A stretch of DNA of 64,000 bases, taken from Chryseobacterium capnotolerans. GTDB lineage: Bacteria > Bacteroidota > Bacteroidia > Flavobacteriales > Weeksellaceae. The notes below the pieces were generated by a model. It had not been told where the DNA came from, ran no database searches, and was given only the letters and a program-made list of their open reading frames with translations. The stretch spans positions 873,001-937,000 of the forward strand of contig NZ_CP065589.1 in NCBI RefSeq assembly GCF_021278965.1, written 5' to 3'. Positions 24,617-33,856 of this stretch are shown here, in pieces. Position 1 is the first letter of the stretch. Each line of letters starts with the position of its first letter. The position numbers and the translations under genes are program-made.

Positions 24617-27259
24617 TTAGAATGTATATCCTACAGTTAGGTTGAATGTAGTACCTCTGTAATAGCTTGTAAATCTGTTGTTTCCTTGCTCAAAATTAGT
24701 TGGAAGGTAATTTTTGTCTCCAATTAAGATTTTATACTGGCTGTTTAAAATATTCTGGATTCCGAATTTTACATTCCAATTTTTTGTTAACTGCCCTTGA
24801 TAAACAAAATCTAACTGATGAAATGGTTTTTCATAATAATTATCAGTACCTGTCCCTCCGGTTGCAAATATTTTACTTCCTGAAACATTATAGACAAGAG
24901 AAAATGTATGTGCTAAATTGCTGCGACCTTTTAATTCATATTTTAAATCAGCATTAATGGTATAAGGTGATGCTCCTTGTAATCCTCTTTTATTTAATTT
25001 TTCTCCTGTAATAGCAAACCAATCAGGGCGTTCCATGTTAATTTGATCTTGACTTCTTTCTACATTTGAATGCATGATCGTAGCATTTGCTCCTAGTGTA
25101 AAGTTTCTAAGAGATTCGGATATTCTGCCTAAACCTAAAATCCCCTCTAACTCTACTCCGAATAATTCTGCTCTTTTAGCATTGAAGAAAGTAATGGTAG
25201 AACCAGTAGCATTTCCAGAAGGAACTAATGAACGTTCTATTGCATTGTTGATTCTTTTTGCAAATAAGTTAACAGCAAACATTTCTTTGTTTGTTGGGAA
25301 ATATTCCCACTTTAAATCGAAGTTGTAGTTTTCACTGTTTTTAATAGCCGGATTACCAACGATATTTACATTGTCAGGATTAATATAAGTAATAGGCATA
25401 GTCTCAATTAATATAGGACGTGTAACTGTTTTACTAAATGAGAATCTAACATTATTTTTATTGTTAAGTGCTTTTTTTATTGATAATGATGGTAGAAAGA
25501 AGTTCTTATTTTTATCCAGATTTATTTTTTTATCAGCACTTTGTTCAGAATAGCGGATTAAAGTCATATCGTTTTCAAATCTCGCCCCTAATAAGATATC
25601 CCAAGAATCACTAGGTTTAAAATTAATATTAGCATATCCACCATTAATAATTTGGTAGAAACTTGAATAATATTGTGAAACATCAGATCCTTCCTGATAA
25701 TATAAATCTCCTTTTCTAATTGATGAATCAAAGATGTCTTGTGGATTGTCGATATTAATAATGAAAGGCGTTAATGCTGAATTAGATGTACGTCCAAAGA
25801 TAAATCTATAGGAAGTTTTTCTGAAGTCAGAAAAACCGTTATAACCTAAAGCAATCTGGATTGGAAAGTCTTTTCTGTCTCCCTTTTCTCCTAAGGATAA
25901 TTGGTACTCCGCAAATGCAGAACCATAAAATCTAGAATCAACATCTAGGTACTGACGAATAATATTATTTCCACCATAGCGCATAGAAATGTTTCCATCT
26001 GTAAGAGTTGCTCCTGTAATTGGATCAATTGTATTTCCTTCTACAATTTTTCTATCAGGTTGCTGATAATTATTAATGACATAACTGGCTCCAGCTTTGA
26101 CTTGATGTCTTTCGTTTATTTTCTGTGAAGCAGTCAACTGTAAATCTAAAAATCTTGAAATATCTAACTGGTTAGTTCTGAAGAAAGTTGTTTTATTAAG
26201 TACCTGTCCGTCTTTATAACCATGGTTATCTTCTATAATATTATTAGTATTTTGTAAATAGATAGCATTTAAATTAATATTAGTTCCTTTGTTTTTATAG
26301 CCTAGACCTAATAAAATTGAGGATTCTGTTTCGTAATTATATTGTTTACGATTAAGAAAATTCATGTTTTCAATGAATGAATGTTGGCCTAACCCTTTAA
26401 ATTGGTTATTGTCCCCTTCTTTATATTCAAATTTACTTCCCTGATTTAAAGAAAATAGAATTCCTAAGTTACCAGATTCTCCCATTTTTACCTTTTGTGC
26501 AGTAGTAAATCCAATACTTGTATTAGGCATTGCTTTTACATTATCTACGTTCCATGAGTCTTTAAAAGAGTTTAATGATTCATTGGCTGTAAACCTATAG
26601 TTATTAGGTCTTGCATTTCTAATCTCAGCAGGAAGCCTTCTGTCTCTGGAATTCAATCCAAGATATCCATTCATTCCATCTGCTCCTTCAGCTACTTTAA
26701 AGTTATCTCTGAATGTACTTAATGTATTCACTCCTATACTAAATTCTACCTTCGTAAAAGGCTTGTCAATGGTAAGGGTTTCAATGTCAAAAGTAGCTCC
26801 TGCAAAATCTCCGTAAAGATTGGAGTTGAAAGTCTTATAGATGTTCAGTTTACCAACAACATCCGTTGGGAATTGCTTTAATGCAATAATCTTCTGGAAA
26901 GGGTTGTTGGATGGTGAACCAAGACCGTTAATTAATAAATAGTTGTATCGCTCTTCAAGACCTCTCACGAAAAGACCTCTTCCTTCTACCGTAGTGATCC
27001 CTGTTACTTTCGTAAGTCCTTGCTCTACGTTGGAGATCCCTTTTCTGGAAATCTCCTCAGCACTCACAGCTTGTTTCTGAATAATCGCTTTTTTCTGTTC
27101 TCCTAATACCGCAGTTTCAGTTTTCTTGTTGCTGCTTCCTTGGATTACTACGCCTTCAATTTTTTTCTCCTTAGCGATCGTATCCTGCTTCGTTTCCTGT
27201 GCGTAGAATACAGATCCAGATAAAAATAAGACTGCAATGCTAAGTTTATTAATTTTCAT
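24617..27259 (-). CDS. TonB-dependent outer-membrane receptor
   Basis: The 880-residue protein has a signal peptide ending VFYAQ (about residue 21). A plug domain spans about residues 35-160, with KKIEGVVIQGSSNKK and VTGITTVEGRGLFVRGLEERYNYLLINGL. A long beta-barrel follows, ending FNLTVGYTF with the usual terminal Phe. It lacks the N-terminal carboxypeptidase-like domain of SusC-type receptors. TonB-dependent receptors import scarce ligands across the outer membrane using energy from ExbB/ExbD/TonB. The next gene makes a beta-helix lipoprotein, and a two-component system diverges upstream, suggesting signal-controlled uptake. Confidence 0.9.
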   Translation of the reverse strand: MKINKLSIAVLFLSGSVFYAQETKQDTIAKEKKIEGVVIQGSSNKKTETAVLGEQKKAIIQKQAVSAEEISRKGISNVEQGLTKVTGITTVEGRGLFVRGLEERYNYLLINGLGSPSNNPFQKIIALKQFPTDVVGKLNIYKTFNSNLYGDFAGATFDIETLTIDKPFTKVEFSIGVNTLSTFRDNFKVAEGADGMNGYLGLNSRDRRLPAEIRNARPNNYRFTANESLNSFKDSWNVDNVKAMPNTSIGFTTAQKVKMGESGNLGILFSLNQGSKFEYKEGDNNQFKGLGQHSFIENMNFLNRKQYNYETESSILLGLGYKNKGTNINLNAIYLQNTNNIIEDNHGYKDGQVLNKTTFFRTNQLDISRFLDLQLTASQKINERHQVKAGASYVINNYQQPDRKIVEGNTIDPITGATLTDGNISMRYGGNNIIRQYLDVDSRFYGSAFAEYQLSLGEKGDRKDFPIQIALGYNGFSDFRKTSYRFIFGRTSNSALTPFIINIDNPQDIFDSSIRKGDLYYQEGSDVSQYYSSFYQIINGGYANINFKPSDSWDILLGARFENDMTLIRYSEQSADKKINLDKNKNFFLPSLSIKKALNNKNNVRFSFSKTVTRPILIETMPITYINPDNVNIVGNPAIKNSENYNFDLKWEYFPTNKEMFAVNLFAKRINNAIERSLVPSGNATGSTITFFNAKRAELFGVELEGILGLGRISESLRNFTLGANATIMHSNVERSQDQINMERPDWFAITGEKLNKRGLQGASPYTINADLKYELKGRSNLAHTFSLVYNVSGSKIFATGGTGTDNYYEKPFHQLDFVYQGQLTKNWNVKFGIQNILNSQYKILIGDKNYLPTNFEQGNNRFTSYYRGTTFNLTVGYTF

Positions 27260-27344
27260 TCTCTTTACTTGCTTTATTACTAGATTTCTTTCGGTGCAAA
27301 GGAATAAAAGATTGATGGGGTAAATGGTTTAGTAAAATTTAATT

Positions 27345-27369
27345 TTTTCTTAACTAAATATTAAGAAAA
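27345..27369. promoter_or_regulatory. Candidate operator between TonB receptor and response regulator genes
   Basis: TTTTCTTAA (27345-27353) and TTAAGAAAA (27361-27369) form a perfect 9-bp inverted repeat. TTAAC and TTAAG also recur 11 bp apart here, the spacing of tandem half-sites bound by OmpR/PhoB-type regulators, and another GTTAAC follows at about 27380. The divergent promoter region is where the neighbouring response regulator would act. Confidence 0.4.
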
Positions 27370-27458
27370 GGATATTATTGTTAACTTTATATGAACGATA
27401 ACTAATTTATTAATCTATCATTCAAAAATGATTAACTTTGAAACAGTAAAAATTTGAA

Positions 27459-28136
27459 ATGAGTCAAAAGAAAATACTCTTAATAGACGACGAACTGGAC
27501 ATTTTAGAGATTCTGTCTTACAATTTAGAAAAGGAAGGATATGATATCTATACCGCTACCAACGGTAATGAAGGAATAGAAAAAGCAAAGGAAATTGTTC
27601 CGGATCTTATTCTGCTGGATGTAATGATGCCTGAAAAAGATGGTATTGAAACATGTCAGGAACTTCGTAAAATAAAAGAACTTCAAAAGACACTTATTGT
27701 TTTTCTTTCCGCAAGAAGCGAAGAATTTTCTCAATTGGCAGGCTTCCAGGCAGGAGCTAATGATTATGTTGTAAAGCTTATTAAACCGAAAATTCTGATC
27801 TCTAAAGTAAATGCATTATTACAATTGACTTCTCAGGTTTCTGATAATGCCAAGCTGATCGAAATTGGTGACCTTGTCATTGATAAAGATAACTTCAGAG
27901 TCTCCAAAAGCGGACAGCAGTTTCTTCTTCCTAAAAAAGAATTTGACTTGCTTTACCTTCTCGCTTCCAACACTGAAAAAGTATTTAAAAGAGAAGAAAT
28001 TCTTGAGAAAGTTTGGGGGAATGATGTCATCGTAGGAGAAAGAACCATTGATGTTCACATCAGAAGACTAAGAGAAAAGTTAGGAATCAATACGATTCAG
28101 ACTTTAAAAGGAATAGGGTATAAACTTATTGTTTAA
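27459..28136 (+). CDS. OmpR/PhoB-family response regulator
   Basis: The 225-residue protein has a receiver domain (residues 5-120) with acidic pocket Asp10-Asp11, phosphoacceptor Asp54 in LILLDVMMPEKDG, Ser84 and Lys106. A winged-helix DNA-binding domain follows (about 130-225), ending RTIDVHIRRLREKLG ... LKGIGYKLIV. The conserved proline after Lys106 is replaced by leucine (VVKLIKPK instead of K-P), which is unusual. It pairs with the histidine kinase gene 48 bp downstream and is divergent from a TonB receptor gene, its likely target. Confidence 0.93.
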   Translation: MSQKKILLIDDELDILEILSYNLEKEGYDIYTATNGNEGIEKAKEIVPDLILLDVMMPEKDGIETCQELRKIKELQKTLIVFLSARSEEFSQLAGFQAGANDYVVKLIKPKILISKVNALLQLTSQVSDNAKLIEIGDLVIDKDNFRVSKSGQQFLLPKKEFDLLYLLASNTEKVFKREEILEKVWGNDVIVGERTIDVHIRRLREKLGINTIQTLKGIGYKLIV

Positions 28137-28184
28137 TGATCTGAGAAAAATACCTTTACGTTCAATTTTTAAAACGTTGTAAAA

Positions 28185-29216
28185 TTGAAATTTTACAGAC
28201 TTACGCTTGTCGCCTCTTGTCTGCTGACATTGGTGATGTTATTTTTAGTGGTCATTTTCGATTCACTTAAAGATATTTATTATGAGACCCCTTTATTTAA
28301 GACGGGTCTTTTAATCTGTATTGTCCTTATCTTTATCATCAACTGTGTCGTATTGGAACTTCTTTTCAATTATTACGGAAGAAAGCAGGTGAAAGGACTT
28401 TCCGGAATTCTTCCCCAGGAAATGGTGAATGATAATGACGAGAATATTACCATCAAAGAATTAGGGGAAAGATTTTCAGACCTGAACCAGCAGAGAGCCA
28501 CAGAAATCGATATGATGAAGGAAATGGAAAGTTACCGTAAAGAATATATCGGAAACGTTTCCCATGAGCTTAAAACACCATTGTTTTCTATCCAGGGATA
28601 TGTAGAAACCTTAAGAGACGGCGGGGTAGACAACCTGACAATCCGCGATAAATACCTGGAAAGGATTGATAAATCCGTAGAAAGGCTTATTGCTATTGTT
28701 ACAGATCTTGATATGATTAACAGGCTTGAAGCAGGAGAAATTAACCTTACTGTTTCAAGGTTTGATGTTAACCTTCTCATCAAAGAAATTTTCGACCTGC
28801 TTGAATTTGAAGCTGAAAAACATAATACCACATTACAGATCCAGACTTTACATCCACAAATTTTTGTAGAAGCCGATAAACAAAAGATTTCCCAGGTTTT
28901 TATTAACCTCATCTCCAATGCCATTCATTATGCTAACAGACAGGAAGCAAAAGTGATTGTTAAAACCAGTATTTTAAAAAATAAAGTATTGATTGAAGTT
29001 ATTGATAACGGAATGGGAATCAAATCTGAAATTCTTCCAAGAATCTTCGAACGTTTCTATCGCGTAGAAACCAGCAGAAGCAGAAGAGAAGGCGGTTCAG
29101 GATTAGGATTAGCCATCGTAAAGCATATCCTGGAAGCTCACAACGAAAACATTACCGTAGAAAGTGTTTACCTCGAAGGAACCAAGTTCAGTTTTATGCT
29201 GGAAAAAAGTAAATAA
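28185..29216 (+). CDS. Sensor histidine kinase (PhoR-like)
   Basis: The 343-residue protein starts at a TTG (28185), giving MKFYRLTLVASCLLTL with no better start. It has two membrane segments (about 6-27 and 41-61) with a very short outside loop of about 12 residues. A HisKA domain follows with His127 in IGNVSHELKTPL. The ATPase domain shows an N box (FINLISNAIHYA), DNGMGI and GGSGLGLAIVKHI. The tiny periplasmic loop suggests sensing through the membrane or a partner protein. PhoR-like kinases of Bacteroidota may answer phosphate, but nothing here proves the signal. Confidence 0.92.
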   Translation: MKFYRLTLVASCLLTLVMLFLVVIFDSLKDIYYETPLFKTGLLICIVLIFIINCVVLELLFNYYGRKQVKGLSGILPQEMVNDNDENITIKELGERFSDLNQQRATEIDMMKEMESYRKEYIGNVSHELKTPLFSIQGYVETLRDGGVDNLTIRDKYLERIDKSVERLIAIVTDLDMINRLEAGEINLTVSRFDVNLLIKEIFDLLEFEAEKHNTTLQIQTLHPQIFVEADKQKISQVFINLISNAIHYANRQEAKVIVKTSILKNKVLIEVIDNGMGIKSEILPRIFERFYRVETSRSRREGGSGLGLAIVKHILEAHNENITVESVYLEGTKFSFMLEKSK

Positions 29217-29269
29217 TTCCGGCAAAATGTAAGAAAAAAAAAATATTTTAAAAAATCCTGAAATATTTT

Positions 29270-29298
29270 TTTGTCACATGTCATTTATTATATATTTG
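29270..29298 (+). promoter_or_regulatory. Bacteroidota-type promoter for the TnpR-passenger-like gene
   Basis: TTTG at 29270-29273 and TATATTTG at 29291-29298 with 17 bases between; the start codon is about 54 bases later. A good match to the TTTG / TAnnTTTG consensus. Confidence 0.65.
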
Positions 29299-29351
29299 CA
29301 CCAGAGATTTATCATAATTATAAAGGCAAAAAAGTAATTTAAGAAACTGAT

Positions 29352-29949
29352 ATGGTTTACAAAATCCGCGTAATATTAGATGCGAAAGAGGATATTTTCC
29401 GTGATATTGAAGTTAGGGGAAAACAAACATTATGGAATTTACATTTAGGAATTAAGAGTGCGTTCAATCTGCAAGGTGAAGAACTTTCTGCTTTTAATCT
29501 GTTAGAGAGTGATGGAACAATCGTAAAAAGTGTTCCGCTCGAAGATATGAGTGATGATGGTGATGGAGAGATTATGTCAGATGTTTATATTGATGAAGCT
29601 TTTGAAAATACTGGAGACAAAGCACAGTTTCAATATGGGCTTCTTGATCTTTGGGAGTTTTATTGTGAACTTGTAGAAATCATTGACGAGAAAAAAAGGA
29701 GTTTCCTATCCTATTACCGTTTTCAGATTTGGAAATGTTCCTTTGAAAGCACCTAGCAAAAATGGAAGTGCTGGAGGATCTAAAAAGAAATCAGCGACAC
29801 CTCTTATGGATGATGATTTTAGCTTTGATGATGATTTTGGAGCAGGAGGAAACTTCTCAGATGAAGATGACAGCTTCGATGATGAGGAAGAAGAAGACTA
29901 CAACGATGACGTCTTTGATGATGAAGATGATAACGATGACGAAAGATAA
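29352..29949 (+). pseudogene. IS1096 passenger TnpR / pRiA4b ORF-3-like protein, frame-disrupted
   Basis: The first frame gives VYKIRVILDAKEDIFRDIEV and then LLDLWEFYCELVEIIDEKK before leaving the family sequence. The second frame resumes GVSYPITVFRFGNVPLKAP and ends in an acidic Asp/Glu-rich tail. The frames join if the seven-A run at 29691-29697 has six A, giving 198 residues. Proteins of the pRiA4b ORF-3 fold are widespread in Bacteroidota as stand-alone genes; despite the name no IS element is present here. Function unknown. The break is probably a sequence error, since the tail is well conserved in composition. Confidence 0.8.
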
Positions 29950-30261
29950 GATGTAGATATAAAAAATAGAGCCCTGGATTTTTAATCCGGGGCTTTTTTA
30001 TGAATGCTGATGAACAATTTTGTTGCGGTTATCGATTAGCTTAGAAAACAATCAATGTCATTGATTCTAATCTTTGCTCCCTCAAAAATGTAACGGAAAC
30101 TTGCTGGAACTTTGCGTTAAATCTAAACCAGCTAATACAAGTTGCTTTCTTTCATTTTTATTTGATTTACAGCTTGCCGTATTTTAAAAATAACGTTTGT
30201 AATTTTCTATTTTAACCTCTTTCCCTGAAAAACAATCCTTATTTTTGTTAAAAATAGATTA
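29950..30261. other. Intergenic region before the amylase gene
   Basis: About 310 bp with no gene. After the terminator at 29970 it holds phrases of the repeat-debris type (CTTTGCTCCCTC near 30070, ACTTTGCGTTAAATCT near 30110). No RNA family was recognised. Confidence 0.45.
29970..29999 (+). terminator. Intrinsic terminator
   Basis: AGCCCTGGAT and ATCCGGGGCT pair with one wobble, followed by six T; it ends the preceding gene. Confidence 0.88.
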
Positions 30262-31611
30262 ATGAAAAAATTAATTTTATTATCCATAATTGGTCTGGGA
30301 ATTGTTTCCTGTACCACTCAAAAAAATACAAAAAGGATGACAGAACTGCCAAAAGAATGGAAACATACTACAAATATCTACGAAGTAAACATCAGACAAT
30401 ATACTCAGGAAGGGACCTTTAAAGCATTTGCAAAAGAAATGCCCCGCCTGAAAGCCATGGGAGTAAGAACACTTTGGTTCATGCCGATTACGCCGATTGC
30501 TCAGCAAAATAAGAAAGGCAGTCTAGGAAGCCCTTATGCAGCCTCAGACTATACTTCCATCAATCCGGAATTTGGAACAATGGATGATTTTAAGGACATG
30601 GTGAATGAAGCGCACAGATTGGGCTTCAAGGTGATTATTGATTGGGTAGCCAATCATACAGGCTGGGATCATGTCTGGACCAAAACACATCCTGAATTTT
30701 ATTTAAAAGATCCGGATGGAAAATTCCATATTGCTTCAGGAATGGATGATATCATTGAGCTGGATTACAAAAACCAGGAAATGCGTCAGGCCATGATTGA
30801 TGCCATGAAGTTTTGGGTAACAGAAACAGATATTGACGGTTTCAGATGTGATTTAGCCTCTTGGGTAGAAGTAGATTTTTGGGAACAGGCCCGTCCGGAA
30901 GTAGAAAAAGTAAAACCACTTTTTTGGCTGGGGGAATTTGATGAATTAGAAAGTCCTGAATATGGGAAAGTTTTTGATGCCAGCTATTCATGGAAATGGA
31001 TGCATAAATCTGCTGATTATTACAAAAAAAATGAGCCGCTTCAGGAGCTAAAGGATCTATTGGTGCAATATTCCAATATCGGAGATCAATCAATGAGAGC
31101 CTGGTTCACCGCTAATCATGATGAAAACTCGTGGAACGGAACTGAATATGAAAAATATGCAGTCATTGCAAAACCTATGGCGGTATTTTCAGCTACCTGG
31201 AACGGAGTTCCATTGTTGTATTCAGGTCAGGAACTTCCCAACATGAAGAGATTAGAGTTTTTCGAGAAAGATCCGATTAAATGGACGAAAACCTATCAGG
31301 TTGCTGACTTTTATAAAACATTATTGGATGTAAAGGCTTCTAATCCTGCATTGAGAGGCGGTGATCCGAATGTGGCTACTTACTTGCTGAATACCACCGC
31401 TAATGACAAGATCTTAGCCTACGTAAGAAAAAATGGTAAAGATGAAGTGCTGGTTGTTTTAAATATGTCAAAAGAACCTGTGAATTTTACAATTGAAGAT
31501 GGAAATCTATCAGGGACCTTCAGAAATGTATTTGAAAAGACAAAAAGAAATTTCGATGAAGGCAAAGACTTCAATTTTAAAGTTTCAGACTACGCCGTAT
31601 TTGAAAGATAA
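30262..31611 (+). CDS. Alpha-amylase family (GH13) lipoprotein
   Basis: The 449-residue protein carries a lipoprotein signal MKKLILLSIIGLGIVSC (Cys17). The GH13 TIM-barrel motifs are in order: DWVANHT (127-133), GFRCDLA with nucleophile Asp197, WLGEFDE with acid/base Glu225, and ANHDENSW with Asp287. A small beta domain ends the protein. It should cleave or transfer alpha-glucosidic bonds at the cell envelope, probably in the periplasm or facing out. It has no susCD genes beside it, so its exact substrate (maltodextrin, trehalose-type or other) is unclear. Confidence 0.92.
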   Translation: MKKLILLSIIGLGIVSCTTQKNTKRMTELPKEWKHTTNIYEVNIRQYTQEGTFKAFAKEMPRLKAMGVRTLWFMPITPIAQQNKKGSLGSPYAASDYTSINPEFGTMDDFKDMVNEAHRLGFKVIIDWVANHTGWDHVWTKTHPEFYLKDPDGKFHIASGMDDIIELDYKNQEMRQAMIDAMKFWVTETDIDGFRCDLASWVEVDFWEQARPEVEKVKPLFWLGEFDELESPEYGKVFDASYSWKWMHKSADYYKKNEPLQELKDLLVQYSNIGDQSMRAWFTANHDENSWNGTEYEKYAVIAKPMAVFSATWNGVPLLYSGQELPNMKRLEFFEKDPIKWTKTYQVADFYKTLLDVKASNPALRGGDPNVATYLLNTTANDKILAYVRKNGKDEVLVVLNMSKEPVNFTIEDGNLSGTFRNVFEKTKRNFDEGKDFNFKVSDYAVFER

Positions 31612-31645
31612 AACCTAACCACAAGTTCTTAAATGATACTGCATT

Positions 31646-31693
31646 CCCCTCCGGCGGAGGGGTGCCAAAATCTGCGATTTTGGCGGGGTGGTC
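31646..31693. repeat. REP-like double-hairpin repeat
   Basis: Two perfect palindromes lie in series. CCCCTCCG-G-CGGAGGGG is at 31646-31662 and GCCAAAATC-TGC-GATTTTGGC at 31664-31684, then GGGGTGGTC. It is GC-rich in AT-rich surroundings. Such paired hairpins are typical of repetitive extragenic elements in Bacteroidota. It lies between the amylase gene and the GreA/B-like gene. Confidence 0.75.
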
Positions 31694-31724
31694 AAATCCA
31701 CATCACCACTATTCCCACATTACA

Positions 31725-32165
31725 ATGAACAAACAGGAAATAATAAATAAAGTTAAAACTAAAATAGCAGACAAGATCCAGTACTTCGAAAATCTGATTG
31801 CAGAAACCCGTGCTTCCAATAATGATACAAAAAGTTCTATGGGGGACAAGTACGAAACCGGAAGGGAAATGCTTCAGCAGGAAATCAATAACCTGCAGCG
31901 GCAGCTTAATGAAGTATTGAATCAACAGGGAATTCTACAAAAGATAACTTCAGATCCTTCTGATAAAGTTCAGAATGGTGCTTTGGTGAAAACAAATAAA
32001 GGATTATTTTATGTGTCAGCTTCTATGGGAGAATTTCTTTTTGATAACCAGAAGATTATGACGGTATCTGCAGAATCTCCTTTAGTAAAAGCAATGTTTG
32101 GCAAGAAAATGGGTGAGAGATTTACCATAAACAATATCGATCAGCATATTGAACATATTTGGTAA
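31725..32165 (+). CDS. GreA/GreB-like C-terminal domain protein
   Basis: From the ATG at 31725 the protein has 146 residues: MNKQEIINKVKTKIADKIQYF, a helical first half with MGDKYETGREMLQQEINNL, then a beta-rich end with GALVKTNKGLFYVSAS and SPLVKAMFGKKMGERF. The overall plan is that of GreA/GreB proteins: coiled coil followed by an FKBP-like domain that binds RNA polymerase. The first part is too short to be sure it reaches the polymerase channel. Similar flavobacterial proteins are often mislabelled 3-oxoacyl-ACP synthase. An upstream start at 31662 lies in a repeat and is rejected. Confidence 0.65.
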   Translation: MNKQEIINKVKTKIADKIQYFENLIAETRASNNDTKSSMGDKYETGREMLQQEINNLQRQLNEVLNQQGILQKITSDPSDKVQNGALVKTNKGLFYVSASMGEFLFDNQKIMTVSAESPLVKAMFGKKMGERFTINNIDQHIEHIW

Positions 32166-32180
32166 ATTAATTTTAATCGT

Positions 32181-32831
32181 ATGAAATTTAAAAACGTACT
32201 CTTTTTTGCCTTTTTATTAGCTGGTTTGTTAATCAACGCACAGGTTCGTGCAACCGTTTCCGGAAGAACCTATGACCTGGAAACTATAAAACTTACTGTA
32301 GATGGTTTTGTGATCACGCTTAATGCTGACGGATCAATTTCCGATTTCAATGCTCCTGACTTAAACGGGAAAATTGAATATTATGAGGATACTGTTTTTG
32401 ATAAGATTAAATATGGAAGACTTAAAAGCATAGGCGGTGTAAAAATAGATTACTGGGACGATTCTGCATTTAATAGAGACAAAGCAGGCAAGCTGAAAAG
32501 TATTGGGAATATCGCTGTAGATTATTGGGATGATTCGGCATTTACCAGAGAAAAAGCAGGGAAAGTAAAGAGGATTGGAAACCTTACTATAGATTACTGG
32601 GCTGATGATATCATGGATAACAGCAGACTTGGAAAATTGAAAACAATAGGTGATATCTCCATAGATTACGGTACTAAAGATATAATCGATGAGAGTAAGT
32701 TTCAGAAACTTGTGAAATTTGGTCCTGTAAAACTGGAATATTCAAATGATAAATTTATAGACAAAAACAGATACGGTCAGTTGAAGTCAATTAGTGGAAA
32801 TAGTGAAAAAATTAGTGTTTCTGTATTGTAG
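32181..32831 (+). CDS. Secreted protein with six 24-residue repeats
   Basis: The 216-residue protein has a signal peptide (about 1-20, ending INAQ). From Lys64 to residue 207 it consists of six consecutive repeats of exactly 24 residues, with consensus (K/T)IDYWDDSAF...KxGKLKSIGNI. The second and third copies differ at only a few positions. Each repeat has a DYW/DYx turn and a GKLKSIG beta-type segment, suggesting a solenoid or beta-propeller-like blade stack. I know no named family. It is preceded by the GreA/B-like gene (15 bp) and followed by a terminator. Confidence 0.78.
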   Translation: MKFKNVLFFAFLLAGLLINAQVRATVSGRTYDLETIKLTVDGFVITLNADGSISDFNAPDLNGKIEYYEDTVFDKIKYGRLKSIGGVKIDYWDDSAFNRDKAGKLKSIGNIAVDYWDDSAFTREKAGKVKRIGNLTIDYWADDIMDNSRLGKLKTIGDISIDYGTKDIIDESKFQKLVKFGPVKLEYSNDKFIDKNRYGQLKSISGNSEKISVSVL

Positions 32832-32907
32832 TTTCGGAATGATTCTAACCACCTGGAAGTATTGAATATACGGTTTTTTAATAGGTAAAAGATATAGCTC
32901 TTATAAG

Positions 32908-32936
32908 AAGCATCCATCAGCCGGGTGCTTTTTTTT
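32908..32936 (+). terminator. Intrinsic terminator after the 24-residue-repeat gene
   Basis: AAGCATCC and GGGTGCTT form a stem with one wobble, followed by eight T. Confidence 0.82.
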
Positions 32937-32980
32937 GATGCTTTTTTTTTACTAAATTTGACCCATAAATCCCCTTCAAA

Positions 32981-33774
32981 ATGCAAAACTACCTGGACCT
33001 TTTACAGCATATTTTAGACAACGGAACCGATAAAACCGATAGAACCGGTACTGGCACAAGAAGTGTTTTCGGGTATCAGTTAAGATATGATTTGTCAAAA
33101 GGCTTTCCTTTGGTAACTACAAAAAAGTGCATTTAAAATCCATTATCTATGAATTGCTTTGGTTCCTGAAAGGAGATACCAATATCAAATATCTTAAAGA
33201 TAATGGGGTAAGCATCTGGGATGAATGGGCTGATGAAAATGGTGATTTAGGACCTGTTTATGGAGCACAGTGGAGAAGCTGGAATGGAGCAGACGGAAAA
33301 GTAGTCGATCAGATCACTGAGGTAATCGATCAGATCAGGAAGAACCCGGATTCCAGAAGATTGATCGTATCTGCATGGAACGTTGCGGAGATTCCGAACA
33401 TGGCTTTGGCTCCTTGTCATGCGTTATTTCAGTTTTATGTTGCAGATGGGAAGTTATCATTACAGTTATATCAGAGAAGTGCAGATGTTTTCCTTGGTGT
33501 CCCATTCAATATTGCCAGTTATGCATTGCTATTAATGATGGTAGCTCAGGTTTGCGACCTTGAAGTAGGTGATTATGTTCACAGCTTTGGAGATGTTCAC
33601 ATTTACAACAACCATTTTGAGCAGGTAAACAGACAGCTTTCAAGAGAAACAAGACCACTTCCTACCATGAAATTGAATCCTGATGTTAAAAATATCTTTG
33701 ATTTCGATTTTGAAGACTTTACCCTGGAAAATTATGATCCGCATCCGGGGATCAAGGCTCCTGTAGCTATTTAA
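32981..33774 (+). CDS. thyA: Thymidylate synthase (frame broken once as read)
   Basis: The ATG at 32981 opens [15 protein letters not shown], then [15 protein letters not shown] and FPLVTTKK. There the frame breaks: the six-A run at 33121-33126 needs seven A to continue [16 protein letters not shown]. With one base added the protein has 264 residues, the normal ThyA length. The rest is intact: catalytic Cys in [32 protein letters not shown] for dUMP and folate binding, and [10 protein letters not shown]. It makes dTMP from dUMP. As thymidylate synthase is needed for growth unless ThyX is present, the break is most likely a sequence error. Confidence 0.93.
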
Positions 33775-33856
33775 TCTCATACCTGCCTTATTATCTTTTG
33801 TAATTGACAGATTTCTATTATTTTTGAAGTTTGTGAGAATCTAATCACTACCACAG

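Noticed and set aside
29352..29949. IS1096-type insertion sequence
   Set aside because: Only the passenger-like protein is present; no transposase, inverted ends or target duplication were seen, and such genes are common as stand-alone genes.
33127..33774. Short thymidylate synthase starting at an internal codon
   Set aside because: The upstream 145 bp encode the missing N-terminal part in another frame, so a frame break explains it better than a short protein.
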